The notes: generated by a model from the letters alone, not told the origin. A DNA stretch of 64,000 nucleotides from Amphirosellinia nigrospora (GCA_004123355.1 SCHM01000004.1:6165017-6229016); one strand, 5' to 3'; positions 36,995 through 52,650 are shown, counted from the first letter of the stretch. Program-made: numbers and translations.

Positions 36995-39900
36995 AGTTAT
37001 AAATTTATAAGCTTTAATAATTATATTTTATTATTAGTTATAATACTTGTAATTTTTATTTATAATAATTATTACTTATAATAAATATATAATTATTATT
37101 TATAATAAATATAATATAATAAATAAAAACAAGCGCTAGTAATAAATATAACTACTTTATAAATATTTAAATAGTTATTTATAATATAAACTTAAACTTT
37201 TTTTTTATTTTTTTTTTTATAGATTTATATAATATATTATATATATTAAAGCTTTGTTTTTTTAAATATATAAAGTATAACTATTTATAAATTATTTAAA
37301 ATATTATAAAATATTCAAACTATTTTATAATATTTTTAATTAAATTAAACAATTAATTTAATTTAAAAATATTAAAATATTTTTTAAAAAAAAAACTAAA
37401 ATAATAAATATATATAGTTATAATATTAAAGCTTTTATTAATATTTTAAACTTATTTATTTTAAATATTTAAAATAATAAGCTTTTTATAATAAAGCTTT
37501 AATAAATAATAAAAAAATTATAATAATAAGCTATAAAAGCTAATTATTTTTAATTATTTAATATAATAGTTTTATAAATTATTAATAATATATATTTAAA
37601 AAATAAAAATTTAATAAAATATTATTAGTTTAATTAAATAATTTAATATTTAATTAATAACTATATAAACTATAAATAAAAAAATATTAAGCTAATTTTT
37701 ATTTTAAACTAATAATATTATTATAATAAATAATTTAGTTTAATTTTAATAAAAATATAAACTAAACTAATATAAATAATATATATAAAAACTTTATATT
37801 ATTTTTATAATAAAATATATATTATATTAATATATATATAATATTTTTTAATTTATAATTAAAAATAATTTTAGTTAATAATAAACTAATTAATAAACTA
37901 TTAATTAATTATAAATAAATTATAAAAAATAATTAAATAATATAATTATATTTAAAATAATTTAAATATTTTAAACTAATAAATAATTTATTATTAATAT
38001 TATAAAATAATTTTTATTTTATTAAATAAAAAAAAATAATTAATATATAATTAAAATATTAATATTTATTTTTATAATAATATAATTAAAAATAAACTTA
38101 AATTTAAAATATAAATTTAAACTATATAAAATTATTTTAAATTTAACGTTAATTAATTTATAATAATATAGCTAAAATAATTAATATTAAAATTTATATT
38201 AAAAACTATATAGCTAATAATTTTTTTTTTTTTTATTTAATTATTTTAATATATTTATTAATTTAAAAACTATTTTAAAATATTTTAAAAAAATTTATAT
38301 TAATATTAATTATAAAAAAACTAAAATTAATTTTTAATTATTTAGTTTTAATTAATATATATTAGTTAAATTTTTTAAATTTTAAACTATTTAATTTAAT
38401 TAATAAAATTAAACTTAATAAAACTAAATAAAAAAAAATTTAAAAATAAATTATTTTTAATTAATAATTAAAGCTATATTAAAATATTTAAAAAAAAATA
38501 TTAATTTTAATATTTATATAAAATATTATTTTTAAATAATTTATTGTTTAATAATAATTATTTATAAATAAAATAAAATTTATAAAAAAAAATATAAAAA
38601 TTTATTATTATAATTTTTTTTTTTTTTTTTTTATTTAAATAATTTTTTATTTTATTTAAAACTAATAAATAATTAATAATAATTTTATTTAATTATTTAA
38701 ACTTAATATTAATAAAATATAATAATTAATTTTTTAATAATATTTAATTATTATTAAAAAATATATTTCGAAAAAATATTTTTAAAAAAATTAAACTTTA
38801 ATAAATAAAAAACTTAAGTTATTATTATTTTAGCTATATATAATATATTAAATATTAAACCGGCTAATATATAAAAAAATAAACTTATAATAAATATAAA
38901 AAAAAAAAAAATTTTTTAAAAAAATAGCTTTTTTTTAAAAAAAATATTTTTAAAAAATATTATTAATTATAAAATAAATTTAATAAAAAATATTTAAATA
39001 AAAAACGTTTATATTATTTATATTTTATATAATAATAAACTTTTTTTAATTATAAATAATTTTTTAAAAATATAAAATAAATATATATATAAATATAAAT
39101 TAATAATTTATAAAAAAAATTATTAATTATTTAATTTATTATTATTATAAACTTTTTATTAAAAAAGTTATAAAATAATAAAATAAAAAAAAAAATATTA
39201 ATTAATTTTTTTTATTATTATTAAAAATATATAAAAAAACTTTTAAAATAAACTTATAATTATTATAATTTAATTTATAATAATTTTAAATAAATTATAA
39301 TTTAAATTATAATATTTATTAAATTATTAATTAAACTATTTAATATTTTTATTTTAATTATTTTTAATTATAATATAAAATATTATTTAATAATAAATAA
39401 AATAAATAATAATTATAATATTTAATTTATTAATTTAATATTAATTAATAAACATAATTTAAAATTAAAAAAATATAATATTAATAATAAAAAAAAAATA
39501 AAATAATATTTAAATAAATAAAACTAAAAATATTTATTTAAATATAATAATTTAATATAAAAAAATTTTAATAAATAAAAAAATAATATTTAATAGTTTT
39601 ATTAAAATTATTTTTAAAAAATATAAACTATATTTTTATAAAAAATATAATTTTAATTTTTATTTAAAAATTTAATAAAAAAATCTTTACTATATAAAAT
39701 AAAACAATATTAATTAATAAAAAAAAAACTAATAATTAAAATATTTAATTTAAATATAATATTTTTAATATAATAATAAAAAAAAACTAAATAAAAAATA
39801 TATATTATTAATATTAATAAAATTAATAAAATAATTAAAAATTAAAAAAAAATAAAAATAATTTTTTAAAAAAAAAAATAAAAAAAAAAATAAAAAATAT

Positions 39901-42900
39901 AAAAAAAACTACTTAAAAATATTAAAACTTAATATATTTAATTAAATAAACTTTAATATATTATTATTATATTATTTATAAATAAATTATAAAATAAAAT
40001 TTTTAAAAATAAATTTTAAACTAATTTAAATTATAGTTTTTTATATAAAATATTATTAAACAAAAAAAACTATATAAAAATTTTTAATTAAAAATTATAT
40101 AAAAGTTTTATTAAATTTAATAAATTTTATATATATATTATTTTATTTATAAAAAAAATAAATAATAAGTTTATTTTTATATAAATTATTATAAATTAAA
40201 TAAAATTATAAAAAAAAACTAATATTTATTTTTTTATTAAAAAAACTTTAGTTTATATTATTAAAATAAAAATTTTATTTAATTTAATATATAATAAATA
40301 TTTAATTATATTTATATATTATTTAAAAATAAAAATATATAATATTTATATAAAATATAATATATATTAATTATTAATATTATATTTAATTTTATTAATA
40401 AACTTTTAATATTTAATAATATATTAATAATATATTATTTAATTTTTTAAATAATTTATAATATATATATTAATAATATTATTATTATTTAAAATAATAA
40501 AAAAATATATTATTATATATATATATATTAAAATAATTAATTTAAACTAAATTATAAATTAATTTAAAAAATTTAAATTTATATTATTAAAACTAAATTT
40601 TTAATTATATTATTAATATTAAAAAATTTAAATAAATTTTATTAAATTAATATTATATTAAAATAAAAACTTTTATATTAATTAAAAATATATAATTTTT
40701 TTAAAATTTTATAAATTTATTATAATTTTATTAATTTTAAAATTATATTATACGTTTTTAAACTAATTAATATAAAAAAATATATTTTTTATATAAACTA
40801 AAAAATATATAAAATTATTTTATTAATTTAAAAAAACTTTAATATATTTTTTTTTATTAAAATATTTTAATTATAATTTATTAATAAAAATTAAAACCGA
40901 TTTTTTTAATAATATTAGCTTTAATATATTATTATAATTATATAATAAATTTAATATTTAATAATATATTTTTCGAAATATTTTATAATATTAAATTAAA
41001 TTATAATATTTATAATAAAAAATTATTAATAATTTATTATATTTTAAAAAATAAAAACTTAAGCTAATTAATAATTATAATAAGCTTTTTTAATATTTAT
41101 TAATAATTAAATATTAAAGTTTTTTAATAAAAATAATATTTTAATTTAAAATAAACTAAATAAATTAATTTTTTTTTAAAATATAATTTTTTAATATATA
41201 TTGTTTTAAAAAAAATATTATTAATATACTTTATTATAAAATAAAAAACTTAATAATATAAAAAATTAAAAAAAATATAATATTATTTTATAATATTTTT
41301 ATTAATAAATAATATAATATAATTAATTTTATATAAATAAAAATATATTAAATAAATTTTATTAAAATATATAATAAATTAAATATTTTTATAAAATTAT
41401 AATTAATTAAATAAATTTTTAAAAAAACTATAAAAATATAAATATAAAATTATTATTAATAAATAAAAATAATAAGCTAAAAAATTTATAAAAACTAAAA
41501 AAAATTAATTATATTTTATAAATATTTAATTATTTTTAATTTTTATTTAAAAATATATTTTATTAAAAAATATATTATAAAATATTATTATATATTTAAT
41601 AAAAATAAAATATATAAATTTATTATTAAATATTATTAATAGTTTTAAAATAAATAAAAATTATAATTATTATATAGCGAACTATATAAAATATAAACTT
41701 ATTAAAATATTTAAAAATAAAACTTTTAATAAATTTATATTTTTTTAATATTTAATATATATAGCGCTATTTTATTATTAATTTTAAATAAATATTTAAA
41801 AATAAATATAAATATAATAACGTATTAATATAATAAACTATTTAAATAAATAAATATAAACTATATTTTATATTATAAAATAATTAAATAAAAACGTTAT
41901 TAAAATATCTATAAAAACTTTTTAAATTTAAAATATTATAACTATTAAACTATAAACTTTAGTTTATTTTTATTTTATAAATAAATTATATAAACTAATA
42001 AATATAAAATATATATAATTATTATAAAATATTATAAAACTATAAAATAAATAAAATATAAATAAATATATTAACTAAAAATTATAATTATTATATAATT
42101 ATTATTAAAATAATTAGTTTAAATAATATAATATAAATATTTGTTTATATAAGCATTTTGTTTAATATTTTATTATTTTATACAAATAATTAAAATAATT
42201 TAACTATATAAAAAATCTATTAAATTTAATTAAAATTACTTTCGTTAAATGTTTTTATTTTTACTTTATATATACGCGTATTATTCCGGGCTTATTATAA
42301 ATTTATATATTTTTATTATAATATTTTTTTTTATATAATAATTATTTAACTATATTTTATTATTTATTTAGTTTTTAATAGTTTTTTTAATTTTTAATTT
42401 TATTTTTTTATATAATAAATATTTTTTTAATTTAAATCCGTTTATTTTTTATATAACGTTAGTTTAGTTATAATTTATTTTTTAAAGTTCGGCTATTTTA
42501 AATTAAAAAATATAATTTAATATTTAATATTTATTTTTTTTATAATTAAATTAATTATATTTAAAATAGCTTAAAAAAGCTATTTTAATATTATATAACT
42601 TTATATTTAATATATTAAGCTTATAATTTAATATTTTTTATATTATAAAATATTTATAACTTTTTAAATCTAAAATTTATTAAATAACTTTAAAAATATT
42701 TTAGTTAAATTTTTAAGCAAAAATTATAAAATAATATATTTTAAATCGTATAAAAATAAAGCTAGCTTTCGAAAGTTTGTTTTAATATTTTTTAATATTA
42801 TTATAATATTATATATAATATAAAATAATATAAAAAAATTTTTTTTTTTAATATAATAATATAAACTTAAGTTAATTTATCGATTTTTTATTATATAATT

Positions 42901-45233
42901 ATTTTAAAAAACTAAATAATTAATATTTAAAAATTAAAATTTATATAATAAATAAATAAATATATAAAAATAATAATTTTATATTTTTAGCGTACGATTT
43001 AAATTCGATAAAAAATACTTTTTATATAACGTATTATATAATAATTAAAATATTTAATTTAATTTAAACTTTTTTATTTATAGTTTAGTTATTTTTTATT
43101 ATTTTAATTTTTAATTAGTTAATAAATAGCTATTTTTATATTAAAATAATAAATAAATTAACCCGGCTAAAATAATATATAATAAAATAAAATAGCTATA
43201 TAATAAAATAATATAAATAATAATTATTTATTTTTAATTATTTTATTAAATAATTTTTAATTATTTATAACGTTTATATAATATTATAATTATTTTAAAT
43301 AATATTTAGTTTATTATAAACTTTATTTTGTTAAAATTATAAATATTTTTTTTTTAAATATTTTTAGCTATAATTATATTTTATATAAATTTAAACTATT
43401 TTTAATACGCGTTAAAATTTTTATATAAAACTTATTAATAATTAATTTAATAATTAAATATATTTAAAATTAAATAATTATTATATAAAATTTAAAGCTT
43501 AATTAATTTTAATAAATAATAATATTATATTTATAATAGTTAATTAGCTATATTTTTAATATTATTTAATTTAAATAAAAATTTTTATATATTTAAATTA
43601 AATATATATTATATAATTAATTTTTTTTGGAATTTTAATAATTTATATATTATTAGCTATTTATTTTATTTCGATAAATTTTATTATAATATATATAAAA
43701 AATCGAATAAAAAATATTATAAATTTTTATAATATATTATAGCAATAATTTTTCGTTATATTTAATAGCTTATAATATAAACTATAAATTATTTTTTTTT
43801 ATAATAATATTATTATTAATTATTAAAATATTTAAAAATAATAAAAAAAGTATAAAATAAAAAAAATAAGCAAAATGTTTATATAAATAAAATGCTTATA
43901 TATTACGTTATATATTTATTATAAATTATATTTAATATTAATTTTTTATATTTTAATAAAATTATTATTTTATAAAATTAAAATAAGTTTTTTAATATTA
44001 TTTAATTTTAATTAAAAAAATTAAATTATAAATAAAAACTATAAAAGCTTTTTAAAAAAAAACAATTTAAATAAATATATAAAAAAAAATAAAAAAATAA
44101 CATAATTTATTAAATTAACTAAAAATATTTATAATATATTTAAAAATATATAATTAATTAAACTAATAAAAATTAATATAAATTTAATTTAATATAAAAA
44201 ACTATATATTAATTTTAAAAAAATAATTTTTAAAAATAAACTATTTATTAAATAAATTAAATTTTTATAATATAATAAAAGTTTAAAATATATAAAAAAA
44301 TAAAAATATTTTTATATTAAATATTTTTTAATTTAAAAAATATTAAATTATTATTATATAAATCGATTATAAAAATATTTTAATAATTTTATTAAATTAA
44401 AAAGCGGAAAACTTAAAAAAAAAATAATAAAACTTAAAAATAAAAAAAATTTTATTAAAAAAATATAAATATTTCGATTTTATTACTAGAAATTATAATA
44501 TTAAATAAATTAAAAAAATTAAAACTTTAATAATATATATAATAAAAAACTTTAAAAATAGTATAAAAATATTAAAAAACTTTTATAATATAAACTTTAA
44601 TTTAGCTAAACTTTTAATAAAACTATAAATATAGCTAAAAACGGCGCAAAAAAACGAATTTAATAAGTTATATTTAAATAATAATAAAGCTATAATATAA
44701 AAAAAAAAACAATACGAAAAAAAAACGTATAAATAAAAAAAATATATAAATATTATATATATTTAAATATTATATTAACAAAAAAAAACTTTAAATAATA
44801 TATAAAAAAACTAATATAATAACTTAATAATATAAAAGCTTTATAAAAATTATATTAATAAAAACTTAAAATAATTATTTTTTCGCTAAAAAATAATTAT
44901 AACTTTAACTTTAGTTAAATTACTTTTTTTTTTAAAAAAAAATAATTATAAATTTATAAGCTTTAATAGCTATATTTTATTACTAGCTATAATACTTATA
45001 ATTTTTACTTATAATAACTATTATTTATAACAAATATATAACTATTATTTATAATAAATATAATATAATAAATAAAAGTAAATATTAATAATAAATATAA
45101 CTATTTTATAAATATTTAAATAATTATTATAACGTAAACTTAAACTTTTTTTTTTTTTATTTTATTTATAAATTTTATATATAATATACTATATATATTA
45201 AAGCTTTATTTTTTCGAATATATAAATATAACT
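36995..45233. mobile_element. LTR retrotransposon, RIP-degraded, copy 2, with nested DNA transposon
   Basis: Same family as 14431-21136. LTRs are 36995-37282 and 44944-45233. The target duplication is CTAAA (36990-36994) and TTAAA (45234-45238), one C-to-T apart. The interior aligns with copy 1 until 42126, where a 1.8-kb transposon is inserted, and again from 43909. Both LTRs here are heavily mutated. Confidence 0.8.
42127..43908. mobile_element. TIR DNA transposon, copy 1 (Tc1/mariner-like by size and TA target)
   Basis: It is absent from the paralogous position near 19832-19848, which gives exact ends. The target duplication is TA (42125-42126 and 43909-43910). The terminal inverted repeats are about 38 bases: left end ATATAATATAAATATTTG, right end (reverse complement) ACGTAATATATAAGCATTTT, both containing two copies of ATATAARCATTTT. 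Length 1782 bases and TA target fit Tc1/mariner-pogo (Fot1-like) elements; no transposase can be read. Confidence 0.75.
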
Positions 45234-47570
45234 TTAAAAAATAAGCTTTTATATTTAGTTTTATTTTTTATTAATTATTAATAAAAAAAATTTTAAATTA
45301 TTTTATTTTAAAAAATATTAATTTTTTTTATTTATTTAAATATTATAAGTTTTAATAATTTTAATAAATCTAGCTATTTTAAAAGTTTTTAATATAATAT
45401 AAATATTATTATTAATTATATTTTTAAAAAAATTTATAAACTTTTTAATATTTAAAATAAAATATATTTTTAAAAACTTAAGTTTAAAAAGTTTTTTAAT
45501 ATTAATATATATAGTTTTTTAATAATAATATATTTTAATATTTATAATAAAATTATATATTATATTAATAAAAAAAATATTTAAAAACTAAATATTAATA
45601 ATATTAATAATTAAAAATAAAAATATTATTTTTTATATAAAACTAATAATATAATTATTAGTTTTATTAAATATTATTATAAAAATAAATATAAATTAAT
45701 TCGTTTATAAATATTAATTTTATTATATTAATTATAATAATTATAATAATTAATATTATATTAAATTTAATATTAATAATAAATAAATTTAAAATAATTA
45801 AAAATTTTAAACTAATTATTTTAACTAATAATATTATTAAAATAATTATTATAATAGCTAAAATTTTTATAATTAATTTTTATAAATTAATATATATAAA
45901 TTATAATTTTTATAAATTTATTTTTATTTAATATTTTTATTTATTTTAATTAAAATATTTATAATATTAATAATTAAAATAATTTTAAAAGTTTTATATT
46001 TATTATAATATTTATTATATTTTTATATATTATTATAAAATAAAAATTATAATTAATAAATAATAACTTATATTTAATTTATAAATATATATTTTATTAG
46101 CTATAATAGTTATAATATATATATTAATAATTTTTATATATATTTATAATTATAAACTAAAACTTTAAAATTAATAATAAAATTATTAAAATTATAAAAA
46201 ATTATAATATTTTTAAAATAATTAATAATAGTTTTATAAAAATAAAAAAAATTATTATTAATTAATATATTTAATTATAATTTTTTATTTATAATTTAAT
46301 TTTTTTTTTATATTTTATAATTTTAAACTATTTATTATTATAAATTTTTTAAATAAAAAACTTAAATATAGTTTAATGTATTATTTTTATATATTTATTT
46401 TTAATAGTAATTATTTAATTTTTATATTTTTTATTATATATTTTAATATATTAAAATATTTATTATTAATTATAATTTTATTTATATTTAAATTAATATA
46501 TATTTTTATATTTTAACCGGTTAATAAAACGTATATATAAAACTAAAATATATATAATTTAAATATAAAGTTTTATTATATATATTTATATTTAACGTTT
46601 TAAATATAAATATTTTTAATTTAAAAATTTTATTTAATTTATTTAATATAAATAATAAATTATTATTAAAAATATTTTATTTTTAATTATATTTTTTTTA
46701 ATTAATTTATATTAGTTTAAATATTAAAAAAGTTTATTTTATAAAAATAATATTTAAATATAAATTATTATATATTATTTAAAAATAATAAAAAAATATT
46801 AATATATATTATACGTTTTAATAAAATATATAGCTTATTTTTATATATATAAAATAAAAATATTAAATAATTTATATTTTTTATAATATTTATAATAAAT
46901 AAAAAAATATTATTATAATATTTTTTATTAATATTATAATTAAATTTTTTTTATTTAAATATATATTATTAATTTAATATATATTATAATAATTATTATA
47001 TTTTTATTATAATAACGTTTATAATTACTACTATAATTATAATTATAATTATAATTATAATTTTAATTATAGCTATAGTTTTAACTATTATTATAACTAT
47101 TATTATATTTTTTATTTTTATTATTATATTCTTTATTTTTATAAGCATTTTTTTATTTTTTTTTATAATAGCTATAATTTTTATTATAATCGTTATTATA
47201 TTATTTATTATATTTATTATTAAAATAATAATAATATTATAATAAAATTAATATTTATTTTTTAATTAATAATAATTAAAATATTTATAATTATTATATT
47301 TAAAATATAAATTCTAAAAGTTTTTTTATTATTTTCGAATAATTAAAAAAGTTTAATGTTTAAAAATTTATACTTTATTTTTTATTTTAATTTATAATAT
47401 ATTTTATTAATTTTTTTTATATATTATTTAATATACTTTTTTTTTAATAAATAAATATAATTAATAATATTTTAGTTTATTAATTATAAATATTTTTATA
47501 ATATTTTATTAATTTAAATTATTTTATATTAAAGTTTTATTTTTATAAGCATATTATAGCTTATATTAAA
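45234..47570. other. RIP-degraded segment assigned to the host element
   Basis: A+T nearly throughout; a TATAAT-type microsatellite lies at about 47030-47075. No reading frame. Assignment to the host element rests only on the terminal repeat that follows. Confidence 0.4.
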
Positions 47571-47771
47571 TAAATTAAATAAATATATTTTATTTTATGC
47601 TATATTAAAAAAAAAAAAATCTATTATAAAATTTATATAATAAATCTAATAATAAATTTTTAATTAATAATGTGCTAGCTATTTATTTAAATATAAATAT
47701 TGTTAAATAGCTTTTTTTACGTTTTACGTAAAAAAACCACTAATAATACAAACTTTTTAAAGGCTTTATTA
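47571..47771. repeat. Terminal repeat (putative LTR) of the host element, copy b
   Basis: It matches 24824-25024 and 56280-56487. It carries a perfect hairpin, TTTTTTTACGT, three bases, ACGTAAAAAAA. Confidence 0.55.
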
Positions 47772-47776
47772 TTTAT

Positions 47777-50700
47777 ATTTTATATTTTTTATTTTCGGTA
47801 GTATTATATAATTTTAAAACTTTATATATTTAAAAAATAACAGCGCTAAAAAACTTATAGCTTTTTAATTAAAAGCTAAATTTATAAAGCTTTTATATTA
47901 ACGTTATATATAAATATATATATATTTTTATTTATTTATTTTATTATATAATAAATAAAAAAAATATAATTATTTTTATTTTTTTATATAATATTATTTT
48001 TAAATATTTTTAACTATTATTTTTATTAATATATAAAAAATTTATCCGTTAAAAAGAATATTTTTATATACTTTTTATTTAATTAATTATATAGTTTTAA
48101 GTTTTTAAAATAATATTTTTAATATTTATATATAATAATTATATAATATTTATTATTTTTATTATATATAGTTTAAGTTTAAAAAAAAAAGAAAAATTAA
48201 TTATATATATTTTTTTAAAGTATATATTTTAGTTATTATCTTTTTATAATTTTTTAATTTTTTCATTATTTATATATAATATTTATTTTTTAAATATTTA
48301 TATATAATATTTATTTTTATATATATTTAGCTTATTTATTTATATAAGCGTATTTTTTATAGTTTTTTAATAAATATTTTAATTTATATAAATAATTTAT
48401 TTATAAAAACCAAAGTTTTTAATATTTAGTTTAATATATATATAATAAATATATTAGTTAAATTATTATTATTATTAATTTATTATATTTTAAAAAAAAA
48501 TCTTTTATATAATTTTTTAAAAATATAATATTTATTATTAATTTTTTTTTAAAATTATTTTTAGCTTAATTAAACAATTATATAATAATTTAAAATTTTA
48601 AAATAAAATAATAAATATTAAAAATAAAATAAATATTTTTATAATTTTTTTAAATATTATATAAAAAATAATAATATTATTAAAACTATTAATTATATTA
48701 TATAATTTATTAGTTAAAATATTTTATATAATTTTTTATATTTATTTAAATTTTAATAATAATTTTTTTTCGATTTTAAACTTTAAGTTTATTATATTTT
48801 TTATATAAATTTTAATTATAAATATAATAATAAATTTAAACTATAAAATTATATTTATATTATTTACGAATAATTTATTTATAAAAATAAAAAGCTTTAT
48901 ATAATAAAAATTAAAAAAAAAAATATAAACTTTTTAATAAATTATTTTTTATTATTTAATTTATTTATTTAATATTTTAATATTATATAATTATAGCTTA
49001 ATAATTTAAGCTATAAAAATAAAATTATATATAGTTTTAAATTAATATATATTATTAATATATATTTTTTTAGTTTATTAAAAAATATAAACTTAAACGA
49101 ATTTTTTATATAAAAATTAATTTTAATTAAATTTTTAGTTTAGTTTTTTAAATTATTATAATTTTATTTATATAAAAAATTTTTTATTATTAAACTTAAA
49201 TAAATATTTAAAAAATAAAGTTTTTTTTAGTTTTATATAAAATTTTATTTATTTAAGTTTTTTTTTTTTATATAATAAAAGTTTAATATAATAAAACTTA
49301 ATATATTATTTATTTATATTTTAATTATTTTAAAAATATTTAAACTATTATATATAATTAATAAATATAATTATATATAAATATTTATATTTTAAGTTTT
49401 TTATAATAATTTTAATAATATATTTTAAACTAATATAGTTTAAATTTAATTAAATTATATAAAAATTATATAATATATAAAATAATTTTTAAAAAATATT
49501 TTTTTTAATTTTAAAAATAAATAAATATAAATATTATATAATAGTTTATTTTTAATTAAATATAAATTTAAATAATATTTTTAAGTTTATATAAAGTTTT
49601 AAAATTTTATATTAAAATAAATTAAATATTAAAATTAATTATTAATTTATTTATTAAATTATTAATAATTAAATTAAAATAATATTTTTTTAATAATTTA
49701 TTATTTTTATAATAAGTTTAAACTTTTTATATAATTTTATAGTTTTTTTTTTTAATTTTATATATAAAATAAACTTAAAAAAATATTTTTTTATAAATAT
49801 TTAAATTATATATAATAAATTTAAAAACGTTTTATATAATAAATTTATTTTTATTATATTTAATTTTTTAAAAAGTTTATAAAAAAATTATAATAATTTT
49901 ATTTATATATAGCTTAATTATTAGCTTAAAAGTTTGTTTTGTTTTTTTTATTAAAAAAATCTATAATATTTAAATATTATATAATAAAATATATTTAAGC
50001 GTTATATAATAATAAAATTAAGTTTTTTTTTTAACTAGTTTTTTTTAATAATTATTAATTATATAAATTATATATTATTTTAGTTATTAAAAGTTATAGC
50101 TTTAAAGCTAAAAATATTGTTTATTAATTATAATAAAAAAGAAAAGAATTTATACGTATTAACATATATAAAAAACTACTATATATAGTTTTAATTTAAA
50201 GCTAAAATTATAACTTAAGTTATAAGTTTATTAGTTTAATTAACTTATAATTTTTTTTTTTTTTTTGCTTATAAGCATAAATATAACTAATAAAATATAA
50301 AAAATAATTTTTGTTATTAAGCTTTATTTAATAATATATTATTATTTTATATTATTTGTTATTAATATTGTTGTTTTATATTATTTTTATTTAATTATAT
50401 AAAAAAAAAGGTTTTTTTTTAGCTTTTTTTTTTTTTTTTTTTTTTTAACTTATTATTTTATAAGTTTTATATTTAAACGCTTAATTTATAATTAAAATAT
50501 AAGCTATTTTTTATTTATATTAAAATAATAAAAAATTATTTATTTTTAATATATTTTAAAATAAATATAAATTTTAAACTAATATAACTATTAATTAGCT
50601 ATTTATTAGCTATTTTTATTTTATTTTTATTTTGTTTTTATTTTTATTTTAAAAAAAAAACTAATTATTATAAACTTAAATAGATTTTTTTTAGTTTATA

Positions 50701-51804
50701 CGTTATTTATTTATTTATTTAATAAAGCTTAAGATTTTTTATATTATAAAATAACTATTTAGCTATTTTTATCCGTTTAATAGTTATTAATAATAATATA
50801 ATAATATTTTTTATTTAGCTAAAAATTTTTAAGTTTTTTATATTAATGCTGAAAATATATAATAGTTTATTTAATATTTTTAATTATTTTTAAGCTTTAT
50901 TTATTTAAAGTTAATTTTTTTTATTAATACGCTATTAAATATTAATAAACGTTATAACGTTTATATTAACCTAAATAAAAAGTTAAAATATATATATTTT
51001 TTATAAATATTTTATATTTATTTTTATTTTTAACTATTAATAAACTATTTTATAATTATTTTATATTATTAATATAATTAAAGCTTTTAATAAATTATAT
51101 AAAGCTATATATATTTTTAATAATTAAAATAAAAATAAATATTTATATATTATATTAGTTTAATAGCTATTAATTTTTTATTTAAATATTTATATAGTTT
51201 AAAAAGCTATTAATATATCCGCTATATAAATTATAAGTTTTTATAGTTTAAAGCTATTATTTTTTATTAATAAACTATTTAAACGTTAAAAAAAAACTTT
51301 AACTTTTATATTTATTATTTTTTATAAGTTTAATAGTTTTATATTTATAAATAAAAAGCTTATTATATAATAAAAAATAAATAAATATTTATAAACTATT
51401 AATAATTTTTTTATATTATTAAATATATATTATATAATATTTATAATTTTATAAAAAGCGTTAAATTATTTTTAAAATAGTTATTTTTAAGCTTATTTTA
51501 TTTTTTTTTTTTAGTTAAAACTTTTATTTAATAAAAAAATAATATAAAAATTATTTTTAAGCTATATAATTATAATATTAATTATAACGCTTTTATTAAT
51601 AATAATAATATTATAAATAAAAATATTAATATAAAATTTAATTAATAGTTTTATTTTTATTTTTTATAAATTTATTAATAGTTTTTTATTTATTTTTAAT
51701 AAAATAATTTAAACTTTTTATAATTTAAACTTTAATTATATACTATTTTTTTTTCGTAAACTATTTGTTTTTTTTTTTTAAATAAAATAAACTAATTTAA
51801 TATT

Positions 51805-51847
<43 letters not shown>

Positions 51848-52126
51848 AAATAATATATTTTATATAACTAGCTATATAATATTTAGCTAATAAATTATTA
51901 TGTAATTATTTTTAGTTATTTTTTAAATATTTTTTAAAAATATATTTTAAAAATATTTTTATTTTATTATTTAATAGCGTAAGTTTTTTTTTTTTTATTA
52001 ATAGTTTAATATATTTATTTATAACCTTATAATAACGTTTAAATAATTTTAACGCTTTTATTTTTTTAAAGTTATAAATTAGCTTTTATATAAACTATTA
52101 ATAACTTTTTTATTTTATTAAAATTT
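47777..52126. other. RIP-degraded DNA, content not identified
   Basis: About 4.3 kb, nearly all A+T, no open frames. It contains the A38 run at 51809-51846 and a T22-24 run near 50424-50446. The A-run may mark the 3' end of a plus-strand non-LTR retrotransposon, but I could not confirm one. Confidence 0.4.
51809..51846 (+). repeat. A38 homopolymer
   Basis: 38 consecutive A, the longest mononucleotide run I see in the window. Confidence 0.9.
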
Positions 52127-52344
52127 TGACATAGTCACGTACGGGGGCACTAGCCACGCAGTGGCTAATAGGGACCCCGCGGCTGTGGCTCGTGGCAGGG
52201 GCCCACGTGACCCCACGTGACCCCACGTGGGACCCACCTGTGTAGATAGATCCGTGGCAGTGGCCTCCGGCCACCACCACCACACTTACTACACATCACC
52301 ACACAATATGACATAGATTCTAGCACCTCTAGAATCTCGTGTTA
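52127..52344. mobile_element. Solo LTR of the miniature element family, not RIP-mutated
   Basis: A 218-base GC-rich island in an otherwise A+T desert. It starts TGACATAGTCACG and ends CTCGTGTTA, flanked by AATTT on both sides (52122-52126 and 52345-52349). It aligns over its full length with the LTRs at 33142 and 34115. Its intactness means it inserted after the surrounding DNA was mutated, or was too short to be a RIP target. Confidence 0.8.
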
Positions 52345-52650
52345 AATTTATTAATAAATTAAGCTTTTTTTATTTTTATATATTTTTTATTTAAAATATA
52401 TTTTTTATTTAATATTTATTTTATTTAAATATTATTATTAAAAATTAAACGTTTAAATTTAATTATAAATAAAAATTTAATAATAATTTATTATAATAAA
52501 TCGATATAAAAATAAAAATATATTTTTTTAAAAATATTAAACTTTATTATATATAAACTAATAATTTTAATAACTTTATATTTTAAATATAATTAAATTA
52601 ATTTTTAAAAAAGCTAGTTTATACTAATATTTTTTAAATTTAATTATATT

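Larger units (their letters stand above)
24824..47771. mobile_element. Interrupted host LTR-type element carrying several nested insertions
   Basis: Segments 24824-25500, 32719-33141, 34334-34672, 34932-36994 and 45234-47771 appear to be one element of roughly 6 kb split by four insertions. The first four align in order with a less interrupted copy starting at 56280, which supplies empty sites. Related ~200-base repeats lie at both ends (24824-25024 and about 47571-47771), flanked by TTTAT at 24819-24823 and 47772-47776. The right-hand end assignment is the weakest step, because the second copy does not reach that far. Confidence 0.45.
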
